A stretch of DNA of 64,000 nucleotides from NCBI GenBank assembly GCA_032207245.1, contig CM063499.1, positions 74,712,978 to 74,776,977 of the forward strand. Reading direction: 5' to 3'. Positions 1-12,651 of this stretch are shown piece after piece. The DNA is from Pardosa pseudoannulata (taxonomy: Eukaryota; Arthropoda; Arachnida; Araneae; Lycosidae). Made by a program: the position numbers and the translations under genes. The first letter of the stretch is position 1; the number at the start of each line of letters is the position of its first letter. The notes beneath the pieces are model-generated. The model was not told the origin of the DNA, searched no databases, and saw only the letters and a list, made by a program, of their open reading frames with translations.

Positions 1-120
1 TATATATGTGTGTAATAAAAATATTAAAAACATATCCGAATGCTGAACTAAATTATTGTTACGATTTTAATTCTACTTCGTTATTAAAAAATCACCATGA
101 CCTCGTGATTCAAAAGTAAC

Positions 121-290
121 CAGGTCTGCTACAATATTGCAGTCGTGATATGTGACAGGCGACAACCACGTCCTAATGACGTCAGAGGGGAATTCATGGT
201 AACAAACTGCCATCTCTGTCGATTTCAAACGTTATCATGACTTTGAAATCGCGCGTGACATATCTCGAATGCAATATGGTAGTACCCTAT
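121..290. mobile_element. Palindromic MITE, family M1 (copy 1)
   Basis: The two ends are imperfect inverted repeats. The left end reads AGGTCTGCTACAATATTGCA, and the reverse complement of the right end reads AGGGTACTACCATATTGCAT. Both continue into a similar GATATGTSAC stretch. The same ends and the internal ACGTC..AATGACGTCAG block recur at about 12262-12428, so this is a dispersed non-autonomous DNA element. No coding capacity is seen and the superfamily is not clear. Confidence 0.55.
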
Positions 291-299
291 AATTCATGA

Positions 300-302
<3 letters not shown>

Positions 303-394
<92 letters not shown>

Positions 395-414
395 TTATTT
401 ATTTATTTATTTAT
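303..414. repeat. (TA)n microsatellite followed by (TTTA)n
   Basis: An uninterrupted TA dinucleotide run of nearly 90 bp is followed directly by about six TTTA units. Open frames of alternating Tyr-Ile through it are artefacts. Confidence 0.95.
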
Positions 415-639
415 ATTTTCTCTTACAGAAAAGAAAAAAATTCTCGAATATTCGACAACTTTTCTCGTCTTGCTCTTGCTTTAGAAAGGTAAGTATGATT
501 TGACATTTGACATGTTAAAAATTAAAAGTAAATAATAAACAATATTTTCCCATTTTTGTATATGTCAAATGATAAGATTTAAGCATAATTATCTTCATTT
601 CTCTTCTTTGCAGAAGAAGCGCTAAGAAATTCCATCTTT
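415..639. other. Unique AT-rich spacer
   Basis: I see no gene or repeat here. It separates the (TA)n tract from the minisatellite. Confidence 0.5.
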
Positions 640-2545
640 CTCCTGCCAGTAACAGTTTGAAGTCCGATAACAGCCCACCATCCCATAATAGCAATCTGGA
701 GTTCTGTAACGAGTACTGTCCAATAAATCATCCAATAGCAGTTTGAAATCCAGTAACAACCTATAGTCTAGTAACCAGTTCCACAACAGTCAACAGTTCC
801 AATTCAAATACAAGTCTACAGTCCAATATCACACCACCATCCAATAATCCATCCAATAGTAATCTAGAGTGCAATAGCAAACTATAAACCCGAAGCCTAT
901 ACACTTGAATCTGCAGTCCAGTAGCAGCCTACTAGCCAGAAATACATCCAATAGCAGTATGAAGTGGAAAAAGAGTGCAGTATCAGACTACCATCCAATA
1001 ATCCATCCAATAGCAATCTGGAGTGCAATAGCAGCCTACATATCCGAAGCCTATACAGTTGCATCTGCCCTCCAGTAGCAGCCTATTAGCCAGAAATACA
1101 TCAAATAGCAATATGAAGTGGAAAAAGAGTGCAGTATCAGACTACCATCCAATAATCTATCCAATAACAATCTGGAGTGCAATAGCAGCCTATAAATCCG
1201 AAGCCTATATAGTTTCATCTGCAGTCCAGTAACAGCCTACTAGCCAGATATGCATCCAATAACAGTATGAAGTGGAAAAGGAGTGCAGACTACCATCCAA
1301 TAATCCATGCAATAGCAGCCTATAAATCCAAAGCCTATACAGTTGCATCTACCCTTCGAAAACAGCCTACTAGCCAGAAATATATCCAATAGCAGAATGA
1401 AGTGAAAAAAAGAGTGTTCTATCTGACTACCATCCAATAGCAATCTGGAGTGCAATAGCATCCTATAAATCCAAAGCCGATGCAGTTGCATCTGCCCTCC
1501 AGTAACAGCCTACTAGCCAGAAATACATCCAATAGCAGTATGAAGTGGAAAAAGTGTGCAGTATCAGACTACCATCCAATAATCCATCCAATAGCAATCT
1601 GGAGTGCAATAGCAGCCTATAAATTCGAAGCCTATACAGTTGCATCTGCCCTCCAGTAATAGCCTACTAACCATTAATACATCCAATAGCAGTATGAAGT
1701 GGAAAAAGAGTCACTATCAGACTACCATCCAGTAATCCATCCAATAGCAATCTGGAGTGCAATAGAAGCCTATAAATCCGAAGCCTATACAGTTCCAACT
1801 GCAGTCCAGTAACAGCTTACTAACCATTAATACATCCAATAGCTGTATGAAGTGTAAAAACAGTGCAGTATCAGACTACCATCCAATAATCCATCCAATA
1901 GCAAACTGGAGTGCAATAGCAGCCTATAAATCCGATGTCTATAGAGTTCCATCTGCAGTCCAGTTGCAGTTGCATATTGGATGTATATCTGGCCTACTAG
2001 CCAGATATACATCCAATAGCAGTATGAAGTGCAAAACAGTCAACAGTTTAATAAATAGCTGATACAGTAGCAAAAAGCAGTCAGTAACAATCTACCAGCC
2101 TGTAATATAACCAATAGCAGTCTGAAGTGCAACCACAATCTTCACTTTCATTGTCTATACATTTGAAGTCTGCAGTCCAGTAACAGCCTACCAGCCAGTA
2201 ATCCATCCAAAAGCAGTTTAAAGCTTAATAACAATTTACAGTTCAATATCACATACAATAGCAAGGGACAGTCCACTAACAGACTAACAGCTTGTTATCT
2301 AGACAATATAAATCTGAAGATCATTCTACAATTCCATAGTCCATTCAATTGAAGTCTGCAGTCCAGTAACAACAAACCATCCAGTAATCCATTTCAATAC
2401 CAGTCTGAACTGCAATAACTGTCTACAGTTCCACAGACCATACAATATCAGTCTGAAGATCAGTAACAGCCTAAAGTCTAATTAACCATCCAATAACTGT
2501 CTAGTATCCTAAGAATACATCTATGCCATATCTCTTATGTAATTT
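640..2545. repeat. Degenerate minisatellite with ~154-bp higher-order period
   Basis: The stretch is built from many diverged subunits of roughly 17-19 bp of the type CCAATAGCAGTATGAAGTG or CCAGTAACAGCCTACTAG. In the centre the subunits form a longer unit: ATCCAATAGCAGTATGAAGT-like blocks recur near 951, 1105, 1258, 1389, 1530, 1686, 1840 and 2017. Spacing is mostly 153-156 bp, with one short and one long step. The ends (640-900 and 2050-2545) are more diverged, as expected for an array homogenised in its middle. Short minus-strand open frames rich in LLLHSRLLLDG are by-products of the repeat and not genes. Confidence 0.85.
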
Positions 2546-2830
2546 TTCATCCAATATTTACTGTCAATAGAACGCCATCGCCATCCAACAAAAATAGCAA
2601 AATAAAAACAATAGTTGTTAACATTTGATTTGTGTTTTATTCCATTTCTATTTATTAGTTATTCATTATTATTCATTGTTGGTGCGACGTGCACTAACCT
2701 TTTTATATGAGTTAAATATTTTACTACAATGATACATATCTACAAGATTTTTTTTAAAACTGGTACCACTCAGCACCTAGAGCTCAATCTAAAAAGAGAA
2801 ATGGTACCAAACTTGGTATCGTATCTTGTA
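2546..2830. other. Unique AT-rich spacer between two tandem arrays
   Basis: No gene is seen. The last part (about 2730-2830) is non-repetitive DNA leading into the first monomer of the next array. Confidence 0.5.
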
Positions 2831-5800
2831 ATGGTATGGGAAGTAAATTTTTTTTTCAGAATCTTACTTTCCATACCATCATTAGTATCCTTACCAATTT
2901 TGGAGTCATTTGGTTTTTTACATCGAGCTATAGATAGCTTATTATGGTATGGGAAGTAAGATTTTTTTTACAGAATCTTACGTCCCATACCATCATTAGT
3001 ACCCTTACCAATTTTGGAGTCATTTGGTTTTTTTACATCGAGCTATAAATACCTTATTATGGTATGGGAAGTAAGATTTTTTTAACAGAATCTTACTTCC
3101 CATATCATTATTAGTATCTTACCAATTTTGGAGTCATTTGGTTTTTTACATCGAGCTATAGATAGCTTATTATGGTATAGGAAGTAAGATTTTTTTACAG
3201 AATCTTACGTCCCATACCATCATTAGTACCCTTACCAATTTTGGAGTCATTTGGTTTTTTTACATCGAGCTATAAATACCTTATTATGGTATGGGAAGTA
3301 AGATTTTTTTAACAGAATCTTACTTCCCATATCATTATTAGTATCTTACCAATTTTGGAGTCATTTGGTTTTTTACATCGAGCTATAGATAGCTTATTAT
3401 GGTATGGGAAGTAAGATTTTTTTTACAGAATCTTACGTCCCATACCATCATTAGTACCCTTACCAATTTTGGAGTCATTTGGTTTTTTTACATCGAGCTA
3501 TAAATACCTTATTATGGTATGGGAAGTAAGATTTTTTTAACAGAATCTTACTTCCCATATCATTATTAGTATCTTACCAATTTTGGAGTCATTTGGTTTT
3601 TTACATCGAGCTATAGATAGCTTATTATGGTATAGGAAGTAAGATTTTTTTTACAGAATCTTACGTCCCATACCATCATTAGTACCCTTACCAATTTTGG
3701 AGTCATTTGGTTTTTTTACATCGAGCTATAAATACCTTATTATGGTATGGGAAGTAAGATTTTTTTAACAGAATCTTACTTCCCATATCATTATTAGTAT
3801 CCTTACCAATTTTGGAGTCATTTGGTTTTTTACATCGAGCTATAGATAGCTTATTATGGTATAGGAAGTAAGATTTTTTTTACAGAATCTTACGTCCCAT
3901 ACCATCATTAGTACCCTTACCAATTTTGGAGTCATTTGGTTTTTTTACATCGAGCTATAAATACCTTATTATGGTATGGGAAGTAAGATTTTTTTAACAG
4001 AATCTTACTTCCCATATCATTATTAGTATCCTACCAATTTTGGAGTCATTTGGTTTTTTACATCGAGCTATAGATAGCTTATTATGGTATAGGAAGTAAG
4101 ATTTTTTTTACAGAATCTTACGTCCCATACCATCATTAGTACCCTTACCAATTTTGGAGTCATTTGGTTTTTTTACATCGAGCTATAGATAGCTTATTAT
4201 GGTATGAGAAGTAAGATGTTTTTTACAGAATCTTACTTCCCATATCATTATTAGTATCTTACCAATTTTGGAGTCATTTGGTTTTTTACATCGAGCTATA
4301 GATAGCTTATTATGGTATAGGAAGTAAGATTTTTTTTACAGAATCTTACGTCCCATACCATCATTAGTACCCTTACCAATTTTGGAGTCATTTGGTTTTT
4401 TTACATCGTGCTATAAATTCCTTATTATGGTATGGGAAGTAAGATTTTTTTAACAGAATCTTACTTCCCATATCATTATTAGTATCTTACCAATTTTGGA
4501 GTCATTTGGTTTTTTACATCGAGCTATAGATAGCTTATTATGGTATAGGAAGTAAGATTTTTTTTACAGAATCTTACGTCCCATACCATCATTAGTACCC
4601 TTACCAATTTTGGAGTCATTTGGTTTTTTTACATCGAGCTATAGATAGCTTATTATGGTATGAGAAGTAAGATGTTTTTTACAGAATCTTACTTCCCATA
4701 TCATTATTAGTATCTTACCAATTTTGGAGTCATTTGGTTTTTTACATCGAGCTATAGATAGCTTATTATGGTATAGGAAGTAAGATTTTTTTTACAGAAT
4801 CTTACGTCCCATACCATCATTAGTACCCTTACCAATTTTGGAGTCATTTGGTTTTTTTACATCGAGCTATAAATACCTTATTATGGTATGGGAAGTAAGA
4901 TTTTTTTTAACAGAATCTTACTTCCCATATCATTATTAGTATCCTACCAATTTTGGAGTCATTTGGTTTTTTACATCGAGCTATAGATAGCTTATTATGG
5001 TATAGGAAGTAAGATTTTTTTTACAGAATCTTACGTCCCATACCATCATTAGTACCCTTACCAATTTTGGAGTCATTTGGTTTTTTTACATCGAGCTATA
5101 AATACCTTATTATGGTATGGGAAGTAAGATTTTTTTAACAGAATCTTACTTCCCATATCATTATTAGTATCCTACCAATTTTGGAGTCATTTGGTTTTTT
5201 ACATCAAGCTATAGATAGCTTATTATGGTATAGGAAGTAAGATTTTTTTTACAGAATCTTACGTCCCATACCATCATTAGTACCCTTACCAATTTTGGAG
5301 TCATTTGGTTTTTTTACATCGAGCTATAATACCTTATTATGGTATGGGAAGTAAGATTTTTTTAACAGAATCTTACTTCCCATATCATTATTAGTATCTT
5401 ACCAATTTTGGAGTCATTTGGTTTTTTACATCGAGCTATAGATAGCTTATTATGGTATAGGAAGTAAGATTTTTTTTACAGAATCTTACGTCCCATACCA
5501 TCATTAGTACCCTTACCAATTTTGGAGTCATTTGGTTTTTTTTACATCGAGCTATAAATACCTTATTATGGTATGGGAAGTAAGATTTTTTTTTCAGAAT
5601 CTTACTTTCCATACCATCATTAGTATCCTTACCAATTTTGGAGTCATTTGGTTTTTTACATCGAGCTATAGATAGCTTATTATGGTATGGGAAGTAAGAT
5701 TTTTTTTACAGAATCTTACGTCCCATACCATCATTAGTACCCTTACCAATTTTGGAGTCATTTGGTTTTTTTACATCGAGCTATAAATACCTTATTATGG

Positions 5801-6541
5801 TATGGGAAGTAAGATTTTTTTAACAGAATCTTACTTCCCATATCATTATTAGTATCTTACCAATTTTGGAGTCATTTGGTTTTTTACATCGAGCTATAGA
5901 TAGCTTATTATGGTATAGGAAGTAAGATTTTTTTACAGAATCTTACGTCCCATACCATCATTAGTACCCTTACCAATTTTGGAGTCATTTGGTTTTTTAC
6001 ATCGAGCTATAGATAGCTTATTATGGTATGGGAAGTAAGATTTTTTTTACAGAATCTTACTTCCCATATCATTATTAGTATCTTACCAATTTTGGAGTCA
6101 TTTGGTTTTTTACATCGAGCTATAGATAGCTTATTATGGTATAGGAAGTAAGATTTTTTTTACAGAATCTTACGTCCCATACCATCATTAGTACCCTTAC
6201 CAATTTTGGAGTCATTTGGTTTTTTTTACATCGAGCTATAAATACCTTATTATGGTATGGGAAGTAAGATTTTTTTAACAGAATCTTACTTCCCATATCA
6301 TTATTAGTATCCTACCAATTTTGGAGTCATTTGGTTTTTTACATCGAGCTATAGATAGCTTATTATAGTATAAGAAGTAAGATTTTTTTTTACAGAATCT
6401 TACGTCCCATACCATCATTAGTACCCTTACCAATTTTGGAGTCATTTGGTTTTTTTTACATCGAGCTATAGATAGCTTATTATGGTATGAGAAGTAAGAT
6501 GTTTTTTACAGAATCTTACTTCCCATATCATTATTAGTATC

Positions 6542-6836
6542 TGTGGTGGTCCCCAAGGCCGATAACTGTGAAGTTAACTGTAATGATTTTTGACCATGTG
6601 GTTGTACTTCTACTTTTAGTGTATGTGTTGCTTTAGTTATGCTGTCTAACTGTAATAAAGATGTTAAACCTGCAACTAGTATTTAATTATCTAAGTTCAT
6701 GTACATGTATCTAGGAATACAACAGTGTTGATCTATCGAGCGTAGTTTTTGGTTTTGTGCGTGTCTCATGTACTCCACTCGAGTGAGTGTGCATGTGCTT
6801 GTTGTACGGGAGAGCCGGAATTTGATGAACGCTACA
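6542..6836. mobile_element. Solo LTR inside satellite (copy 1)
   Basis: This 295-bp non-satellite sequence begins TGTGGTGGTCC and ends AACGCTACA, so it has TG...CA termini. It is flanked by the 4-bp direct repeat TATC (6538-6541 and 6837-6840), which occurs once in uninterrupted monomers as AGTATCTTACC. An AATAAA polyadenylation-type motif lies inside. No internal retroelement region follows, so it is a solo LTR. The 4-bp target duplication fits a Ty3- or BEL-type element, but the family cannot be decided from the LTR alone. Confidence 0.8.
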
Positions 6837-8211
6837 TATCTTACCAATTTTTCAGTCATTTGGTTTTTTACATCAGCTATAGATAGCTTATTATGGTATT
6901 AGGAAGTAAGATTTTTTTTACAGAATCTTACGTCCCATACCATTATAGTACCCTTACCAATTTTGGAGTCATTTGGTTTTTTTACATCGAGCTATAAATA
7001 CCTTATTATGGTATGGGAAGTAAGATTTTTTTAACAGAATCTTACTTCCCATATCATTATTAGTATCTTACCAATTTTGGAGTCATTTGGTTTTTTACAT
7101 CGAGCTATAGATAGCTTATTATGGTATGGGAAGTAAGATTTTTTTTACAGAATCTTACGTCCCATACCATCATTAGTACCCTTACCAATTTTGGAGTCAT
7201 TTGGTTTTTTTACATCGAGCTATAAATACCTTATTATGGTATGGGAAGTAAGATTTTTTTTTCAGAATCTTACTTTCCATACCATCATTAGTATCCTTAC
7301 CAATTTTGGAGTCATTTGGTTTTTTACATCGAGCTATAGATAGCTTATTATGGTATGGGAAGTAAGATTTTTTTTACAGAATCTTACGTCCCCATACCAT
7401 TCATTAGTACCCTTACCAATTTTGGAGTCATTTGGTTTTTTTACATCGAGCTATAAATACCTTAATATGGTATGGGAAGTAAGATTTTTTTAAAACAGAA
7501 TCTTACTTCCCATATCATTATTAGTATCTTACCAATTTTGGAGTCATTTGGTTTTTTACATCGAGCTATAGATAGCTTATTATGGTATAGGAAGTAAGAT
7601 TTTTTTACAGAATCTTACGTCCCATACCATCATTAGTACCCTTACCAATTTTGGAGTCATTTGGTTTTTTACATCGAGCTATAGATACCTTATTATGGTA
7701 TGGGAAGTAAGATTTTTTTAACAGAATCTTACTTCCCATATCATTATTAGTATCTTACCAATTTTGGAGTCATTTGGTTTTTTACATCGAGCTATAGATA
7801 GCTTATTATGGTATAGGAAGTAAGATTTTTTTTACAGAATCTTACGTCCCATACCATCATTAGTACCCTTACCAATTTTGGAGTCATTTGGTTTTTTTAC
7901 ATCGAGCTATAAATACCTTATTATGGTATGGGAAGTAAGATTTTTTTAACAGAATCTTACTTCCCATATCATTATTAGTATCCTACCAATTTTGGAGTCA
8001 TTTGGTTTTTTACATCGAGCTATAGATAGCTTATTATGGTATAGGAAGTAAGATTTTTTTTACAGAATCTTACGTCCCATACCATCATTAGTACCCTTAC
8101 CAATTTTGGAGTCATTTGGTTTTTTTTACATCGAGCTATAGATAGCTTATTATGGTATGAGAAGTAAGATGTTTTTTACAGAATCTTACTTCCCATATCA
8201 TTATTAGTATC

Positions 8212-8507
8212 TGTGGTGGTCCCCAAGGCCGATAACTGTGAAGTTAACTGTAATGATTTTTGACCATGTGGTTGTACTTCTGCTTTTAGTGTATGTGTTG
8301 CTTTAGTTATGCTGTCTAACTGTAATAAAGATGTTAAACCTGCAACTAGTATTTAATTATCTAAGTTCATGTACATGTATCTAGGAATACAACAGTGTTG
8401 ATCTATCGAGCGTAGTTTTTGCTTTTGTGCGTGTCTCATGTACTCCACTCGAGTGAGTGTGCCATGTGCTTGTTGTACGGGAGAGCCGGAATTTGATGAA
8501 CGCTACA
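8212..8507. mobile_element. Solo LTR inside satellite (copy 2)
   Basis: It matches the copy at 6542 with about three differences in 295 bp, at the identical position within the monomer, with the same TATC duplications (8208-8211 and 8508-8511). The monomer to its left also carries the same rare variant (TATGAGAAGTAAGATG). The copy therefore arose by duplication of a ~1.67-kb array segment, not by a second insertion. Confidence 0.8.
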
Positions 8508-9120
8508 TATCTTACCAATTTTTCAGTCATTTGGTTTTTTACATCGAGCTATAGATAGCTTATTATAGTATAAGAAGTAAGATTTTTTTTACAGAATCTT
8601 ACGTCCCATACCATTATTAGTACCCTTACCAATTTTGGAGTCATTTGGTTTTTTTACAGTGAGCTATAGATAGCTTATTATGGTATGGGAAGTAAGATTT
8701 TTTTACAGAATCTTATGTCCCATATTATAGTATCTTTACCAATTTTGGAGCCATTTGGGTTTTAAATCGAGCTATGGGTAACTGTGAATAGTGTCAGTGT
8801 TTTGAAGAAAAAATCACCCTATATTTGTCGATATTAAGCTAATTACACTTGTACTTTCCTAACATAAAAACTAAACATTTTTGCATATTAAAGTCACATT
8901 CAATCAATGTTTCTCGCATAATAGCACTAAGTATGCAAAGACGGTTAATGCTGATCGACAAGAAAATGAGAAAATATAAACAGAAGAAGGGTAACAAAAT
9001 TTGATTATATATTCGAAATATTTGTCATGCCCATTGAACTACCATTTCAGCAGTTCCATTCAGCAAATTTCATTATATTAAGTTTTAATAATACCATTTA
9101 TTTATTTATATCTTATTGCA

Positions 9121-9168
9121 AAAATTACTTCAAACCACACATGTCACAACATGCTTTGAAGTAATTTT
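9121..9168. repeat. Short perfect inverted repeat
   Basis: AAAATTACTTCAAA (9121-9134) is matched exactly by TTTGAAGTAATTTT (9155-9168) across a 20-nt loop. Confidence 0.8.
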
Positions 9169-10224
9169 CTTCAGGTTTATCTACAGATAAAACAAACAGA
9201 TAAATTATTTGTTTCTAAGTTACGAAATAACTAGCCTATTTTTTTCGCGAGTTAAACTGCGACAATAATATGCATGTGCTGCCATCTGTCATTGTCTGCA
9301 ACATTAATATTCGTTTTAACGTCCTAAGACGTGGCAAGATGGTCAGACGTGTTTTTTAAAACCGACAGTGATTGTATAGTATTATCAAAGAATATCTTTC
9401 CAAAATTGGGTTACTCTACTGTCAAAAGGTGGGATTTGAATAAAAGACACATAAACGAACACTATCTTCATATTTATAGAAAGAAATATTTAATAATGTA
9501 AATTTACAACAAAATTGATGAAAATTATTCAAAAAGGAATTTACAAAATTACATTTTACAGCGGTGTTATTAAACCTTTAGTAGGCTAATTGTTTCTTTA
9601 TTTTTTTACACTTCTATAATTTTTAATGTTTTTTTATTAATTAAACAATAGAATGTAAGCAATTTTGCTTTCTTTTGCATTAAGTTTTCAGTCCGATTCA
9701 AGTTGTAAATCTTTACAGAAATAAAGATAAGTTTAATTTTAAAACTAATATAAAGTCAGATATTAGTTACTAAATATATTAAAATGAAAAAATATAAAAA
9801 TACTAGCATATCTGTGCGAGAACTTGTGTGGAAACCAAACTCCACGGACGTTTAAGTTTGGATTTGTATTTGACTCACTTAAACTTGGTTTTACACGTGC
9901 TAGTGAATATATCCTCACATATTCTTGAAAAGTTCAGGTGACTTTAGTTTGGGGAAACATAAATATAATGCATAAAAAAAGGAATGATAGAACATTGTAA
10001 TGTTTGCACTAGATGGCGCTGTCAGAGCATTCCGGCTTGTGTGTAATTTTTGTTCTATTGTTCCAGTGTATATAGTATATGCAGCATGTAAAAAAAAAAC
10101 GCGTATAGCCTTTACACAGCCTCTGTTTTAATACACAACAAACATCCTGTTTCAGAGATAGCTTTAATGATTTGTAACTTTTACATAAGAACATCCAAAA
10201 TTGGTTTTCAAAACATTTAACTTT

Positions 10225-10225
10225 A

Positions 10226-10264
<39 letters not shown>
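10225..10264. repeat. (AAT)n microsatellite
   Basis: About thirteen AAT/TAA units in a row. Confidence 0.95.
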
Positions 10265-11274
10265 TTAAAAAGTATTCAGTTTGTAAATTATTCTAAATAA
10301 TTTCACGAAATAATTTTCTAAATAATTTCAAATATTTTATTATGACAATTTGTGAATCCCCTCCCCGTTTTTGTTGCTGCATTTATAGATCATCTGAAAC
10401 ACGAATCAACCTTATGGATATATGACTGATAACCTTTTAATTTTCCTAATGTATGTTTAGAATTTTTTAATAATTTAGGATAAATTTATCATTAATCAGT
10501 ATTCTAATACACAGGTCTCAGTGTTCAGCAAAAATTGGAAAACTTTTCGAAACCAAGTGGGTTAAAAATTACGAGAAATTGCAAACACATTATAAAAATA
10601 AAAAATAATAATAAGATAAAATCGCAACAAAAGGCATTTCTCGTGTCATCTGTAACGCTATTAAAAGTTTTCGAAATCCTTTTTTATAGACGATAAAATA
10701 AGGCGTATTTTACGGTGTTCCGTTCGTTTTTAATCTTATTGAAAAAACTGCTATCGATTCTTCGAATGGGGTGGGGGAAAATGGAATTCTAAATTCCTTC
10801 TCATTACACAATGCTACAACCCCAATTCTTAGGTGTACTTAAATTTACATATTTTTCCGCTTTATGATGATTTACCTTAAATATTTCCATCGACGACCAT
10901 GAAGGTAAATTCAGCTCACTTTTAATGATCCTCGTCATGGCAATAACTTCAGCTTAACTGTTCACTTGAATAAAGTTTAAAAAAGAAATTTCCGATAAGA
11001 TGAACTTTAAACAATGCTCAAGTACTAAGTGTGTTAATGGAATTTGTATAAATGATTAAAAATGTGTTGTTGGCAAAAACTACTTTCTGATTAAAATGGC
11101 TCCCATATGTAGATTTCTAAAAACATTTATATTTTATTACACGATGGTAGATAAAAAAATTAGTGAGTTGATTAGGGTTTTATGGCGCAAAATCCTCTTA
11201 GGACAAACTGCGCCAAATATTTTTTAAAAATTAAAGCATATTAACCATGAAAAGCCACAAGAAAAAGTCACGAT

Positions 11275-11469
11275 CGTTGCCTTTCAAATGGTTAGGGCGC
11301 TAATCTTCTATACCGGAGTTTGTGGGTTCAAATCCCCCTGTGTCATGCATGTTCGTTGCCGTTTCGTTTCTTTTTTAAGCAGTACGTCCAGGTCTACTTT
11401 TTCCCCATATTTCTATAAAGCAGTGTACCGAGGTACTTTCAAAACATGGTCAGCAGATGCATGCTCACT

Positions 11470-11470
<1 letters not shown>
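11275..11470 (+). mobile_element. tRNA-derived SINE (copy A)
   Basis: The head looks like a pol III tRNA promoter: an A-box-like TGGTTAGGGCGC (11289-11300) and a B box GGTTCAAATCC (11335-11345), with tRNA-like spacing. The downstream body (CATGTTCGTTGCCG, TTAAGCAGTACGTCC) matches the SINE at 60031-60205, so this is a family member and not a tRNA gene. The 3' limit is uncertain because it runs into another repeat. Confidence 0.7.
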
Positions 11471-12012
<542 letters not shown>

Positions 12013-12092
12013 TTTTGCATCTCAATGTGTGACCCACACGAAGACGAGTGAAAATCCCATCGCATTTTCTTGACGGATGTGCAGGCCAAAGC

Positions 12093-12232
12093 GCAATGAG
12101 TGGTTTAACCAAAGTCGTTTAACGGTTAACCACGATTATTCTCTTTTTCAACGAAGAATATCGTCCTACCATTAGTTGGCGCCATGTATTAATCACGGTT
12201 AGAAACCAAACGACTTTAATGAGAACGGCTCT
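12093..12232. mobile_element. Palindromic MITE, family M2 (copy 1)
   Basis: AAGTCGTTTAACGGTTAACC...GATTA on the left is mirrored by TAATCACGGTTAGAAACC...AACGACTT on the right. The centre (TACCATTAGTTGGCGCCATG) resembles that of the inverted copy at 12652-12780. It is non-coding. Confidence 0.6.
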
Positions 12233-12261
12233 TAATATCGTGAAGTTTACAAGAAGTGATC

Positions 12262-12428
12262 TTGGCCATAATACAGTTGACATACGTCACTGGTGACTTC
12301 TACGTCACAATGACGTCAGAAATCGCCAGACATGAGAATTTAGTGACTTAAATTTCCCTCGCTGACATCATTATGACACAGAAGTCAACAGTGACATATA
12401 CCGACTGTAATATGGTAGCATCCCTGAT
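12262..12428. mobile_element. Palindromic MITE, family M1 (copy 2)
   Basis: The left arm ..GGCCATAATACAGTTGACAT.. and the right arm ..ACCGACTGTAATATGGTAGC.. are imperfect inverted repeats, followed inward by TGACTTCTACGTCACAATGA and its mirror. It shares ends and interior with 121-290. Confidence 0.6.
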
Positions 12429-12476
12429 CCCAACTTTCTTGCTATTTACCATATACAAGATCAACCACATAATAAG

Positions 12477-12640
12477 GCGATTTCCCGCAGTAGGGCAAAT
12501 TCTCAAATTATGACGATTCTGGCTTTAGTTTCAAACGGAAAGGCAGTGTATTGTTTGTCTATTGGCTGTTGTAAACATGAAAATGAATGGGAAGGGCGTT
12601 ATAGTAGTTCGTGACGTTGCGACAAACTGCTCTATTTTTA
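12477..12640 (+). repeat. Dispersed ~155-bp repeat (copy 1)
   Basis: It is alike over its whole length to 13254-13410 (for example GGGCGTTATAGTAGTTCGTG, then ACGTTGCGACAAA). The two direct copies bracket a MITE and the mariner fragment. Confidence 0.75.
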
Positions 12641-12651
12641 ACATGTTAGGC

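Larger units (their letters stand above)
2831..8785. repeat. ~114-bp satellite array, each monomer carrying a hairpin
   Basis: The block TTACCAATTTTGGAGTCATT recurs every ~113-115 bp (for example at 2891, 3005 and 3119), giving roughly 45-50 monomers. Two subtypes mostly alternate, making a ~227-bp dimer. One has ..CTATAAATACC..TATGGGAAG..CTTACTTCCCATATC; the other has ..CTATAGATAGC..TATAGGAAG..CTTACGTCCCATACC. Every monomer contains a hyphenated inverted repeat: TGGTATGGGAAGTAAGATT, a short T-rich loop ending ACAG, then AATCTTACTTCCCATATCA. Two solo LTRs interrupt the array. The edges (before ~2990 and after ~8640) are more diverged. Nothing in it looks coding. Confidence 0.95.
8786..11140. 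other. Gene-free AT-rich DNA
   Basis: I see no supported gene. It contains a small perfect hairpin (9121-9168) and an (AAT)n tract (about 10225-10264). The short open frame at 10009-10194 on the minus strand has no recognisable domain and is probably chance. Confidence 0.5.

Noticed and set aside
1240..2062. Minus- and plus-strand open frames in the minisatellite
   Set aside because: They follow the repeat and shift frame with unit length, and show no protein-like domain.
2831..8785. CRISPR-like array
   Set aside because: Whole monomers are repeated without unique spacers, and the context is eukaryotic.
11288..11345. tRNA gene at the A/B boxes
   Set aside because: No cloverleaf pairing of acceptor ends is seen, and the sequence continues into a shared SINE body.
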